The notes: a model not told the origin generated them from the letters alone. Positions 23,792 to 36,837 are shown, numbered from the stretch's first letter. The stretch is 64,000 nucleotides of DNA from Spirodela intermedia (GCA_902729315.2 LR746274.1:6445037-6509036); one strand, 5' to 3'. Numbers and translations are program-made.

Positions 23792-25360
23792 TGATAAGTC
23801 TTCATTATCATGAGTTAATAATTAGTAAATAATATAGTTTTAGCCTTAACTCATGATAAATAGACTATATTTATGTTAAAGTGTGAAAAGTTATTTTCCG
23901 TTGATTTTATACAAATTTATATAATTTGTATAGTCTTACTTTTGAGATAAATGAAGAAAAACAAATAAAAATTAAAATAAGACAAAATGGGGGGGACTTG
24001 CCGGCCAGTCGGGCCCACAAGGGGTCAGAAGCGCAGTCGGGGAGTAGCTACGAGCAGGGGCTTGAGCAGCTTGGACTGATAGGGACATGTGTGTGCCACC
24101 CCCCTCCACGTCACCGGTGGCCAGCCGGTTGTGGGGCAAGGAGTAGTTGTACATGCGCGAGATAGGGACTTGATCAAAAATGTAATATTACTATATATTC
24201 ATCATAAATTTTGGCGCACAACCGATGTGGGACTAAACCCGCGTCACCTTCCCCAAAAAGGGCGGGCAAGCGACGTAGGTTCGAATCCTCCTAGAGCCAA
24301 AATTTATATTTTTTATCTGATTATCGCGACTTTCCTGCAAATCGCCAATGAAGTATTAAGCAACCAGAATCGCTGGATCATCGGCAAAAATCTCATCAAC
24401 GTGATTCGTGGAGCATTATTACTAAAATTGTTGAACGATTCGCAATAAAAGGATCGCGAATCCATTGAGTAAAGCATCTTCAATTGATCGACGAACAAGC
24501 CATCGTCGGAAAGAGGACGATCTACCGGGAGACGAGTTGCCACCTCCTGAGAGCGTACCGGATGCGATGAAGAGCCTCCTCTTGCTGCACGGACCTGAGG
24601 ATGAAGCTCCCTAACACGCGCCCCACCTCCATCCAGCTCCTCTCTGTCGGGTGACAGCCATCGGAGAGCCGCAGAGTCACCATTTTTCCACTCCACCGGG
24701 TGACAGCCGCCGGAGATGATTCGACGACTCATTTCATTAATCTCTAGACTTCACAAGGAGATCTAGAGATTGCCCACATCGTCTTTGTTCAAGGAGAGCC
24801 TTCGAGGCCGTGGACACTACACGACGATCCTCCCGAACGCTCAATATTTCGGTGCATCATTGACGCATCGCCGCCCTGATGCCGGAACTCTGTTTTTCTA
24901 CTTTCAACTTAATTTTCGTTTCATTTAGTTATATTTTTTTGATTTTAAATTTACCAAGATATACTTTATTTCATTAAGATTCTTTTAGATTTTACAGATC
25001 TTAATTTGATCAATTAAATCGTCTGTAATTGCTTACATAAGAATCACCGGGTGCTGACATCATCATGATGTTCGCACCCTTATTTCCCTTTTTCGTGAAT
25101 TTTAAATATATTTCCTTTTTATTTCTTAGTATAAAATTTATAGAAAATATTATTCTTTGAGAAAAATTCTGAATAATTACCAGATATTATATTACATCCT
25201 TGTTATCGACCTGGGAAATTATTGCTATTTTTGAAAGTTTTATTGAATTATAATTGATATATTTGTTCGGGAATACTTCTAAATATCTGAAAATTCATAT
25301 TTTCTAGTTATATAAATTTTAAATTTGCGTGATTTACTATACAACGACTAAGTTACATTA
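23792..25360 (+). repeat. LTR type C (outer LTR of Y)
   Basis: A full-length but more diverged LTR, starting TGATAAGTC after AGGGTG (23786-23791) and ending AGTTACATTA. It is followed by GTATT (25361-25365), the inverse complement of the AATAC found just outside the LTR at 37923. Together they form the target-site duplication of element Y, split by the later inversion. Confidence 0.8.
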
Positions 25361-25365
25361 GTATT

Positions 25366-25600
25366 CATCTTTGATGTATGGAAAAATGGTCTCCCTAAGA
25401 CGATTAATGCATCATAAAACTGTCCATTAAAATCTATTTTTAGCACTACAAAATCAGTTGATAATTTACACTTTAATTGTCACTATTATATTTTCTAAAA
25501 TATCTTTAAGATTTTTTACAGATCTATTAGTAAATTTTAAGGTAACAATAGAAGGTTTAAGATCATACTTGTAGGTAATAAATTAATATTAGCACCGGTG
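25366..25600 (-). pseudogene. Protease fragment of element Z
   Basis: Read on the minus strand, it gives a TGANINLLP-like segment (the aspartic-protease active-site region, with His in place of the usual Asp before Thr-Gly-Ala), then DLKPSIVTLKFTNRSV, and an ALIVLGRPFF-like end, the classic LGRPF close of plant Ty3/gypsy protease. Stops and frameshifts are present. It breaks at 25366 at the GTATT target duplication; the following sequence is found at 37924 onwards on the plus strand. Confidence 0.75.
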
Positions 25601-25839
25601 TGAAGTAATATATTTGAAAAATAAATCCACCATTATCACACAAAATTAAAAGAGCACAAATCTCTCTCAATTTATATGACAACTAATTAAATAATAAAAC
25701 ACTATCCTGCAAAGATAATTTTTCTATTATAGGTGCCTTTTTTGGTGTACACATTTCTTTCAAAACTATAGCATATTTAGAAATATGTTTGATAGTTATG
25801 ACTAAAGAAAGACTAATTTGCACTTACTTTTGCTGAAAC

Positions 25840-26725
25840 TGAAATGATTGATCTAATATGGGGCATTGAAATTTGAAATAATCATTTTCACCACATATAA
25901 GATAGTTACTATTTGAATTAAATTGAGGGTTAGGAGGCTTCTAATATTATTAATAATTAAATTAAGTTTTTTTAATATTTGATTAATGTAATTTACCTCA
26001 TTTCTTGAGTTAGAATCATCTTGATGATGTAATTCATAAATTAGTTTCTTCTTATCACTATGATATAATTCAAAAGAGGCTTGATCTCTAGAATTTTCAC
26101 TTAAATTCTCATAAAGACTATAAATCTCATTAGAGATTTTTTCTATAAAAGCTCATTCACATATAGAATAAACCATATTTGTATGTTGTTCTAACAATCT
26201 ATCATAAAAGATTCTATTGAGCTGTCACTTAGGTATAACATAATGAAAATCTTTGAATTTTTTTTATGCCTTATATAAAGTTTCTCTTGACCTTTGAGCA
26301 AAACTCTATATATATATTCTCATGTTTTGAGTTTCTTTCTAAGGATTAATTTTTTTGAAGAAAGGTGTATTGTATATCTTTTTAACTAGTTAATTCTCTA
26401 TCTAATGGGGATACCTAATAACTAAGCTTGTCCCTAAGTGTATGAGGAAATAATTTTATCTTAACAATTTTTGATATAACTTGAAAGAGATTAACTAAAT
26501 CAGAGATCGTATGATTTTTTTTTAAATGCTAATGAGGTTCCTCTAAAGGTAATTCATGAATATTAGGGAGCATTTGAAAATTTTTAGATTTATTTTGAAT
26601 TTAATTGTGATTTCTAATGGGACTCTAATATTAGATGGTCGGTGATATGAATCAAGGATAGAATGATGGATGAAATAGTGGAAGGATTTTTTAGTCTTGG
26701 ATGTAAAGATCTTCTACCATGCATA
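25840..26725 (-). pseudogene. gag pseudogene of element Z
   Basis: The minus-strand sequence aligns throughout with the gag of the left and right elements (start near CATGCATAAAAATTTATAAA at 26720, capsid-like core, and the tail that precedes protease), but it is full of stops and indels. It sits between the Z 5' LTR and the Z protease in the expected order. Confidence 0.75.
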
Positions 26726-26934
26726 AAAATTTATAAATTTGAAGACAAAGTTTAATAAATATTACCCTCCTTACGTATGATCTAGTCTTTGCCTTGCTAT
26801 TCTTAGTTCTTTTCTTTTTTTTATCTACAAGAAGAAAATAGAAATAAGAATTAAATTATTTTTGTGTACTATAAGAGAAAAATTAAAAAATACAAAATAT
26901 TATGTAATACATCCTTGACAATATTGCCAAAATT

Positions 26935-28780
26935 TGATGTGACCTAATCATGGTATAATAAATTATATAATTTTAAAAATTATAAAATTAGAAAAATACT
27001 ATTTTTTATTTTTAAAAAAATATGTCATCACAAATAAATCAATTATAATTCTCTAAAATGTTTCAAAAATAGTAAGAAATTTCTAGATCAATTATAGGGA
27101 TGTAAGATAATATATGGCAAGATTTAAGAATATTTTTTTATATAATTTATAGACTAAACGATGAAGATAATAATATATTTAAAAATTTACGAAAAAAATT
27201 GGGTGTGGATGTCAAGGTGACGTCAATGCCTTGGTGAACACAATATGTAATGAATGAGGAGTCCGTTTCGGAATCGTCTGCCCTGCACTGACCCCCTGAG
27301 TATATAATTCAACAAGAATCACACAAGGGTAGATTCATAGAAACCTATGGTAAAATGCCCCCCTATAAACCAGCAAATAAAGTACATTATATAGTCTATT
27401 TTAAGCAAAAATAGAGTTCTACTTGATGATTCTTATATAAACAGTTACGGTGATTTAATCGATCAAATTAAAATTTGTAAAAGCTAGAAGAATTTTAATT
27501 GAATGAAGAAGATTTTTAAAACTTAAAATCACACAAAATATCATTAAATTAAGCAAAAAATAAGTTTAAAGTAAGAAAGATAAAGTTTCGACTTTGCGGT
27601 GGCGATCACTAGAATTTTGTATGTTGAGAGAATTATTGTTCAATGTCCATGACCTCAAGAGCTTTTTTTAAATATGTACGATGTAGATAATCTCTATATC
27701 TTTTTGAGAAGTCTAAAAATTAATAAAATAGGTTGATGAATTGTCTTTAGTAGTTGTCACCTAATAGAGCAGAAATACAAGGAATTTTTAATCTTCAATG
27801 ACTATCACCTGATGGAGATAAGTTAGATGGAGGTGGGGCATGTCTTCAGATTCGCGTGGCAAAATAAGGCTTTTCATTGCATTTAATATGCTCTCAAGAG
27901 GTGGCGACTTGTTTTCCAGTAAATTATCTTCTTCTTGATGATGACTCGTTTGTCAATCAATCAAAGATGATTTACTCAATGAATTTGTGATCTTTTTATC
28001 TAAAATCATTCGACAATTAGTAATTATGGTCTGCAAATTACGTTAATGATATTTTATTGATGATTGAGTGATTTTGGTAGCTTAATCGTTGACTAGTGCT
28101 CTACAAAAAAATCATTATTTAATCAGATAAAAACATATATTTTGGCTTTAGTGAGATTTGAACACTCATCAGTTGTTTGCCTATATGAAAGAGAGTTAAA
28201 TAAGTATGGAATACTCTTGTTAAGTGTCATTATAAGGGTGTCTCTTTCTTATCATTTAGGGGTATTTTAGGTATAGAAATATTGAAAACAAATGACAACG
28301 AGTGGTGACCTAGATTTTATGTAACATAGGCTATTTTCTAAGTTTTAAGATAAATATATAGTAATACCTCTTCCTATCTTTAATGTAGTCCTCTCACGTG
28401 CGTAAGGGGAGTGATGCACATGTGCCCCCAACTGGTCCTTAGTAGCCTGAGCCCCTTGCTCATGGCTCCTCTCAACTGTACTTTTGGTTTGCTTGTGGGT
28501 TCGGCTGGCCAATAGGTCCCCCAACTGTGCTTTCGATCCACTTGTGGGCTAGCTGTTTGATGGGGTCCCTTCTTTTTATATATATTTTATTTTATTTCTC
28601 TTTATTTTATCTCAAAAATATAATTATAAAAATTATATAAAATCACATAATTAGTCAAAAAATTACATTAAGTAACTAAATTTTTATCAACTTAATATAA
28701 ATATACGTCTATTTATCATGAGTTAAAGCTTAAAATATATTATTAATTAATTATTAACTCATGATAATGAAGACTTATCA
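26935..28780 (-). repeat. 5' LTR of element Z (inverted), with an internal insertion
   Basis: Reverse-complemented LTR from TGATGTGACC (26935) to AGACTTATCA (28780), strongly diverged. Next to it (26915-26931) is a decayed primer-binding site. In Z orientation its upstream flank ends ACTCCCTT, and CTCCCTT recurs just after the Z 3' LTR (46308-46314). It carries a foreign segment at about 27243-27407. Confidence 0.78.
27243..27407. other. Non-LTR insertion inside the Z 5' LTR
   Basis: Compared with the equivalent part of the other LTRs (e.g. about 14207-14225 and 31385-31400), this copy has about 165 extra bases. They include a GC-richer stretch with GTCTGCCCTGCACTGACCCC and ACACAAGGGTAGATTCATAG. 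It is unlike the surrounding AT-rich LTR and its origin is unknown. Confidence 0.6.
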
Positions 28781-29259
28781 AAGGGAGTATAATGGATTGG
28801 GCAATTCTAAAACTTGATGTGGGCCTAGTTTTATGGCTTTGGGCCTTGACGCCCATAAGAATAATAAGAATAACTTAATAACTATCATAGTTTGTCACCT
28901 CAATCCCACCTTTTATTCTAGCCCAATACGCCCTAAAATATTTGTGCTTACCTTCACATTTAAGGCTTGAGCATTTCAGAGAAATATCGGGCCCATCTAG
29001 GATCTAGCTACTAAGGACATGAGGTGAAGGATTCTTGTCACTTTTACAATTTTGAGACCTCAAATCTGCCAAATTTATTGACATGTGGTATCCATCTATC
29101 TCCCCTCTCACTCTCTCTCTAACACTGTGAGGGATTCCATTTAGAGCCCCATTTATGAGATTGGTTATATGTATTGACCATTCATGTTTTGCTGCAGCTG
29201 TCATTAGCCACCAGCTATCACCTTTGAGGCAGTGGTGAGTTTCCATACCTGTTGTGCAC
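28781..29259. other. Host DNA island between two retroelement LTRs
   Basis: No retroelement similarity. It is bounded by the outer ends of the Z 5' LTR (28780) and the W 5' LTR (29260), so it appears to be a remnant of pre-insertion host sequence. It contains GGGCCTAG/GGGCCC motifs and a short open frame on the minus strand (29279-29004) without recognisable domains. Confidence 0.65.
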
Positions 29260-31071
29260 TGATAAGTCTTCATTATCATGAGTTAATAATTAATAAATAA
29301 TGCAGTTCTAGCCTTAACTCATGATAAATAGACTTATATTTATGTTAAATTATGAAAAGTGATTTTCAGTTGATTAATGTGATTTTTTGGCTTATTATGT
29401 GATTTTATGTGATTTGATATAATTTTTATAATCCTATTTTTAAGATAAATAAAGAAAAAAATGAAAATAAAAAAAAGAAAAAGGGGGCGACCCCTCGGCC
29501 AGCTAGTCCCACAAGTAGGTTGGAAAGTAGTCGGAGCCACGAGTAGGGGCTCAAGCGGCTATAGACTGATGGGGGCACGTGTGTGTCACTCCCCTTCCAC
29601 GTCACTAGTTGCTAGCTAGGCGTCGGGCAAGAGTGGTCATACACAAGTGAAAAAGGGACTCATTGATTCCTAAATCTCGCATTACTATATATGCGTCTCA
29701 ACATTCGGCGTATAACCAATGTGGGACTAGATCGACGGTCATACTTTCCTTAGAATATTTTGATAATTTTAATATCAAAAACCCCTTATTTATAACAATG
29801 AAATACTATAATGATGTCACTATATAAGGGTATTCGACTACTTATTCACTCTCTCTCATGTAGGCAGACGACTGGTGTGGGTTCAAATATTACAAGAGCT
29901 AAATTCATATTTTTATTTGATTAAAATCGTGATTTTCCTACAGATCATTGGTGAAGGATTATGTCGCCAGAATCACTCGATTATCGATGAAAATCACGTC
30001 AACGCAATTCACGGAGCATTATTACTAAAATTATGGATATCCACTATTTTTTTCTAGACTTTGAAAGGAGATCCAACGAATGCCCAAGTCATCCATGTGT
30101 AAAGAGAGCTTTTGAGGCCATGAATATCGTTCAATGATCATTCCAAACAGACAAAATTCTGACGATTGCTGTCGTGAGGCTGGAACTCTACCTTTTCTAC
30201 TTTCAACTTAATTTTCACTTTATTTAGTGATAATTTGTGTGAATTAAAATTTTCAACCTACTCTTCATTCAATTACGATTCTTCTAGGTTTCACAGGTCT
30301 TAATTTGATCAATTAAATCATCTATAATCACTTATGTAAGAGTCATCGTGCAGAACTCTATTTTCGCCTGATTCGTATTCATCAAGTGCTGATGTCATTT
30401 TGATGTCTGCACCATTATTTTCTTTTTTCACAAATTTTAAATATATTTCACTTTCATTTCTTAATCTTAAATTCATAAAAAATCAAATTTTTTGGGACAA
30501 ATTCTGAAATATTACTTGATATTATATTATATCTTTCTAATTGATCTTGAAAATTTTCACTAGTTTTAGAACTTTTATTGAATTATAGTTATAAATATCC
30601 CAAAATTAGTATTTTCTATTTTTATAAATTTTAAATTTACATGATTTATTATCCAATGACTAAGTCACATCAAATTTTGATGCCATTGCCAGAGATGTAT
30701 TACATAATATTTGGTATTTTTTGTTTTTCTTTTAGAGTACATAATTTTTTTTAGCTCTTATCTTTATTTTTGTAGTAGAAAAAAATAGAAAAAAAGACAG
30801 AACAAAGATCAGCAAGGACTGGAGAAGACTGAAGGAGGGTAATAGTTATTAAAAATTTTCTTCAAATTTATTGATTTTTATGCATAGTAGAAAATACTTA
30901 CACCCAAGGTTAGAAAATTCTTACACTATCTTGTCTAAAACAAAAAATTCGAAAGAAAAATCAATTTTGATGGATCTTGAAGGTAATATAGGTCAAACTG
31001 AGAATAATCACATGGGAATAAAAAATTATTATATCCCTGATTCATATCAATGAGCATCCAATATTAGAGTC
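29260..31071 (+). mobile_element. Element W, 5' portion (5' LTR, primer site, gag start), now inverted
   Basis: LTR 29260-30672 (TGATAAGTC..GTCACATCA), then a decayed primer-binding site (about 30678-30695), a leader, and the beginning of gag. It ends at 31071 in ATATTAGAGTC, just before an LTR. The missing continuation of this gag (CCATTAGCAC..) is at 16559 reading leftwards. The flanks GAGTC here and GGCTC at 16555-16559 are the two copies of the target duplication made when element X inserted. Confidence 0.82.
30860..31071 (+). pseudogene. gag N-terminal fragment of element W
   Basis: Encodes the family's gag start (MHSRKYLHPRLENS, then a segment ending YYIPDSYQ) with a stop before the ASNIRV segment. 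It is interrupted at 31071 by the LTR of the right element. Confidence 0.78.
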
Positions 31072-32697
31072 TGGCGTGACTTAGTCGTTGTATATTAAAT
31101 CACGCAAATCTAAAATTTATAAAACTAGAAAATATAAATTTTCGGATATTTAGAAGTATTTTTGAACAAATATATCAATTATAATTCAATAAATCTTCCA
31201 AAAATAGTGGTAATTTTCAATATTGATCACAAGGATGTAATATAATATCTGGTAATTATTCAGAATTTTCCTCAAAGAATACTATTTTATATAAATTTTA
31301 TACTAAGAAATAAAAAGGAAATATATTTAAAATTCACAAAAAAAGGAAATAAGGGTGCGGACGTCAAGATGACGTCATCACCCGGCGAACGCGAATTGCG
31401 GGGAAACAGAGTTCCGCCCGACGATTATTACGTAAGCGATTACAGACGATTTAATTGATCAAATTAAGATCTGTAAAAGCCGGAAGAATCGTAAGTGAAC
31501 GAAGTATATTTTGGTAAATTAAAATCACACAAATTATCACTAAATGAAGCGTAAAGTAAGTTGAAAGCAGGAAAACAAAATTCTGGCATCGCGATGGCGA
31601 TGCGTCGGCGATGCACCGGAATCCTGAGCGTTCGGGAGGATCGTCGTGCAGTGTCCACGGCCTCGAAGGCTCTCCTTAGACAAAGACGACGTGGGCAATC
31701 TCTAGATCTCCTTGCAAAGTCTAGAGATCAATGAAATGGGTCGTTGACTCGTCTCTGACGGCTATCACCCGGCAGAGCAGAAAAACGGCAACTTTGCGGC
31801 TCTCTGGCGGCTGTCACCTGACAGAGAGGAGCTGGATGGAGGTGGGACGCGTGTCAGGGAGCTTCATCCTTAGGTCCGCACAGCACGAGGAGGCTCTTCA
31901 TCGCATCTGGTACGCTCTTAGGAGGTGGCGACTCGTCTCCCGGCGGATCGTCTTCTTCCCGACGACGGCTTGTTCATCGATCAATCGGAGATGATTTACT
32001 CGATGGATTCACGATCCTTTTATCGCGAATCCTTCAGTAATTTGAGTAACAATGCTCCGTGAATCGTGTTGACGAGATTTTTGCCGATGATCCAACGATT
32101 CTGGTTGCTTAATCCTTCACTGGCGATCTATAGGAAAGTCGCGATAATCAGATAAAAATATGAGTTTTGGCTCTAGGAGGATTCGAACCCGTGCCGGTTG
32201 CCCCCGCCTCTTCTGAGGAAGGTGACGGGTTTAGTCCCACATTGGTTGTGCGCCGAATTTTCGGGCGAATATATAGTAATGTTATATTTCTAAGTAAAGT
32301 CCCTTTCTCACGCATGTACGACCACTCCTTGGCCCACAGCTGGCTGGCCACCGGTGACGTGGAAGGGGAGTGGCGCACACGTGCCCCCATCGGTTCAAGC
32401 CGCTCGAGCCCCTGCTCGCGGCTACTCCCCGACTGCGCTTTTGACCCACTTGCGGGCCCGGCTGGCCGGCGGGTCCCCCTATTTTGTAATATTTTTATTT
32501 TTATTTCTTGTTCTTCATTTATCTCAAAAGTAAGACTGTAAAAATCATAGAAAATCACATAATTACCCAAAAATTCACGTTAATCAATTGAAAACCACTT
32601 TTCACACTTTAACACAAATATAAGTTTATTTATCATGAGTTAAGGCTAAAACTATATTATTTACTAATTATTAACTCATGATAATGAAGATTTATCA
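31072..32697 (-). repeat. LTR type A (3' LTR of right element)
   Basis: 1,626 bp, near-identical to 16560-18186 in reverse complement, including the absence of the CTTAGCTTGG segment. It begins TGGCGTGAC and ends GATTTATCA. Antisense open frames in it (e.g. 32148-32570) mirror those in the left copy and are compositional. Confidence 0.9.
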
Positions 32698-34439
32698 CAC
32701 CCTCCAACTTAAATCATTGCTAGTCCCTTAGCAATGGAATTTACGAAAATAAAAATTTACAAATCTCAAACATCATATTTCAATACATAAAAAAAAATAC
32801 AATTAGAAATGATGCACCTTTAGACACTTTGGACTCTTATATCAAGTATTTAAGAATAATGTCAAGCACTTAAATGTTTAAGCACTCCTTGGAATAACAA
32901 TCTAGACTTCACTTCTTCTATTCACATCTTTATAACTTCTTCACTTATAGATATATTTACAAGATGTTCCAATTATCAATAATCATCCAAGAATAATATT
33001 GATCCTACATTTCCCTTTTTCCATGGCTTGATTTTTGAAGTGTGCACTATATTTCTTTATTCTCTCTTTTTTTTTAATATATATATATATATAGTGGATA
33101 AGTAACTTTTCCTGTAGACAAATTTCGACAATAAGAATGATGTCTCACACCCTCCATGTGTACTCTTCATTTTCAAGGCTTTCACTTTATCCACTTATTT
33201 TGCAGCAAGTGTTCTTCTATACACGATCTTCGACAATGAGAATGATGTCTCACACCCTCCATGTGTACTCTTTATTTCTAGATTTTTCACATTGCTCTCT
33301 TTTTTTTTTCGAAATAAGTGATTTCTCCTCACAAGTCCTATAGATCAAGGTGCAAAAATCTCCATTAAACTCAAATGATCAATCAAATTTTCACATCAAG
33401 TAAATACTATCCATCAAGGTCATGAAGTGAGAATCTGTAAAATCAAATCCATGTTATCTATCATGTATCCAAGGAGTATGCCAACATTTCACGCTATTAG
33501 ATCATTCTTTTGACTCAATAATAATCTTCCTAGTGTCTTTTGGTATCAATCAATCTAATTGATTTAATTTTTCATGCATGCAATATGATGTAAGAAATTT
33601 GTAAATTAGATAGTTCTGACAATTCTGTTTTCTGTTTTCAGTTCTATTTTTAGCAACAATAAATTTGTCAAAAATAAATCAAAACTATCCTCTTTATAGC
33701 TGTAATTTCGAATTTCAGTAATATATGTCTAGGGGATTGAAATGTGAGAAAAGGGTCTCTAGAATTTCAAATTTCGGGCTATTTTTTGTCTGTTATTTTT
33801 GACAGTCTGTTGTTCCTGACAGAAAACCAGAAAATAGATGTTGCAGTTTTTTTCAGTTGTTGTTCTAAGCTAAACACATGTTCTTAATCATCCTATAGCA
33901 TAAATTAATAATGAATACTTCACCCCCCAACTTAAAAATGACATTGTCCTCAATGACACAGAAAAATCGAAATAGAATATGCAGAAAATATAATTTTCAA
34001 GTGAAGCATGCATATATGCAAAGTTTAGCATTAAAAATGTTGTCATAAATGATAAAGCTCCGAAAGACATCACCTCAACCTCGATTTTAATTTTCCACTT
34101 CATCTTACACTCCTCCTCCTGCACTTTTTCAAAAAAACAAATACAGAAACAAGTACTGCAAAATTCTAAGAAAAACAGAGTTTAAAAAAAAAAATCAAAC
34201 AGAATGAAATAAAAACCATGGGTTGCCTCCCATGCAGCGCTGAATTTAATGTCTTCAGCTGGACAGCTCTTAGATCATATAAGATGATCTATGGCCATCA
34301 AAATATATTTGTATCCCAAGGTAAGTTTCATGATATTCTTTTTCAAATTTAGCATAAATTCATGTACTTCATATATATACCTTGACATACTTTCAGCCAA
34401 AACAAGATGGAAATTAACAAAATTTTCCCAAAAATAATA

Positions 34440-35321
34440 TTTCTATTTTGAAAAGAATCTTTCCTCATTTCTATCTTATTTTGTAAGGCTCTCATTCATT
34501 AATAAATACTTTCTATTAATAGACCATAAAATGTGATCAGGCCATATAATTTTCAAATTAGCTCTTACCCAATCTAAATTCTTTTCATCTAAATTGATAT
34601 CTCTAATTCTTCCACTCACCCATTTCTTAATGTCTTCTTTTATCTGCATAATCTTCCCCTGCTCTATTTTATCTTCCATACATATTTGTTCAATTTGTGA
34701 GAAGTGAAATATTTTAAGCTTAGAAATAATTCTAATGGGCTGTGGGTTTTGAAGGATGGAAGGATTGTCTTCTTTAATCTCAGATCTAATGAATTCAGTA
34801 AAATTCAAATTTTCTCCTCGAAAATTATCTCTATATTCATATCCATTATTTTCGTTTCTCCCCATTAGTTGAATCAACTCTTTTTCTAGTTTTTCATTTC
34901 TCAACTCATCAAATTCTTCATCTTCCCAAAAGCTATCTTTTAATTTCGGTATATGATATACATCATCCTCCTCACTATCAACATCCATGGCTGCAAAATT
35001 ATGATTAGATTTATTAATTTCGTCTCCTACATCAACTGATTTTTCCTCACCTGAAATATGTTTTTCTTCATTTCTATCCATACTCCCTTCTACTAAAATT
35101 TGGATGATTTTTCCATGATCAGCTGTTGTTTCTTCATCTAAGGGCTCTTTCTCCTCATCATCCTCACTATATTCATTCATCATTTGTGAGCAATAAATGA
35201 TTTTATTCAAATTTTCTGCTACTATATTTTCGGCCTTAATATTATCATTTACTTCTAATGGATCATCAATTTCTTCTTCTAATAATTGGAAATAAGGATT
35301 AGGTAAAATATTCTCACTCAA
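34440..35321 (-). pseudogene. ORFx of right element
   Basis: The most intact copy: 281 codons open from the Met at 35321 to a TAA at about 34476, which is CAA in the left copy. Beyond the stop the sequence stays homologous to about 34250. The acidic N-terminal block and the KWVSGRIRDINLDEKNLDWV core match the left copy. The two copies are broken at different codons, so their common ancestor had the whole frame open. Confidence 0.82.
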
Positions 35322-36657
35322 TTTTCATTTCGTAGGTTTTTTTCTAAATTTATCCAGCTAGACTCTCTTTGCTGAAATCCTACTGTTGGATAGTTTCCTG
35401 AATTTTCTATGGGCGGACTAGGTGGCTGTCCCTCTTCTCTCTTATTCCCAAGAGCCTCTATAATTTGTTTCTGGTGCAGCATCATTTGATTCATAGTTTG
35501 TTGCATCATTTGGCTCATAGTTTGTTGCATCATTTGGCTCATTTGCTGCATCATTTCCATAGTATCATGTTGGGTTTGAGATGGCTGATTTTTCTGAAAT
35601 CTGTTTTCTTATTTTGGACGAAATTCAGAGTTTGAATTGGATCTAAGTGCTTCTGGATTTTGAATATTATTTGGGTTTCTCCACGAAAAATTATTCCCCA
35701 AATTAGGATTATAAGAATTAGAAAAATATTCCCTATTTTTACTAAAATCGTGGGGTACCTGCACTTGTTCTTGCCTAGGATGATATTGAAATTCGAAATG
35801 ATCATTTTCACCATACATAGGATCTGTACTATTTGAATTAAATTGAGGGTTAAGAGTCTTTCTAATATTGTCAATAAGAAAATCAAGTTTTTTTAATCTT
35901 TAATTAATCTGATTAACCTCATTTCTAAATTTAGATTCATTATCATGATGCAATTCATGAATTCCATAAAAGCTCCTCCACATATAGAATCAACCATATT
36001 TCTATGTTGTTCTAATAATCCATCATAAAAAATTATATTGAGCTGCCACTTGGGTATAGCATGCTGAGGACATTTTCTAAGTAAATCTTTGAATGTTTCC
36101 CATGTCTCATGTAAAGTTTCTCCTGGTCTTTGAGAAAAATTCCATATATGTTTTCTCATATTTTGAATTTTTCCTAAGGGATAAAATTTTCGAAGAAATG
36201 CCTGTTCTATGTCTTTCCAGCTAGTTAATTCTCTATCTAATGTGGATAGCCAATGGCTAGCTTTGTCCCTAAGTGTATGAGGGAATAATTTCATCTTAAT
36301 AATTTCCGGTGTAACTTGAGGGAGATTAACTAAATCACAGACCATATGAAATTTTTCTAAGTGCTGATGAGGTTCCTCTAAAGGCAATCCATGAAAATTA
36401 GGGAGCATTTGAAAAATTCTTGGATTTATTTCGAATTTAACATTGGGTGCTAATGGGACTCTAATATTAGATGCTCTTTGAAATGAATCAGGGATATAAT
36501 AATTTTTCATGGCCATAAGATTTTTCTCAGTTTGACCTGTACTTTCTTCAAGATCTATCAAAATTAATTTTTCTTTCAGATTTTTAGTTTTGAATGAAAT
36601 AATGAAAGGATTTTCTAGCCTTGGATGCAAGGATCTTCTACCATGCATAAAAATCAA
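35318..36657 (-). pseudogene. gag pseudogene of right element
   Basis: Open from 36657 to about 35893 over the capsid-like core (LRDKASHWLSTLDRELTSW; RKFYPLGKIQNMRKHIW). A deletion of about 115 bp relative to the left copy, after the GGAFME segment (around 35955-35965), shifts the frame. The tail then resumes in other frames with NSYNPNLGNNFSW and a duplicated Met/Gln-rich MMQQ repeat (35560-35318). The first Met at 36657 or 36648 is the likely start. Confidence 0.83.
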
Positions 36658-36837
36658 TAAATTCGAGGGAAAAATTTAGTAATTGTTACCCTCCTTCAGG
36701 ATGCTCCAGTCCTTGCCTTGCTTCTTTTCGTTCCCTAAAAAAAAAAATCAGCAAAAAGAAAATAAAACAAGAGTTAAATTTTTTTTTTGTGTACTCTAAG
36801 AGAAAAACAGAAAAATACTAAATATTATGCAATACAT

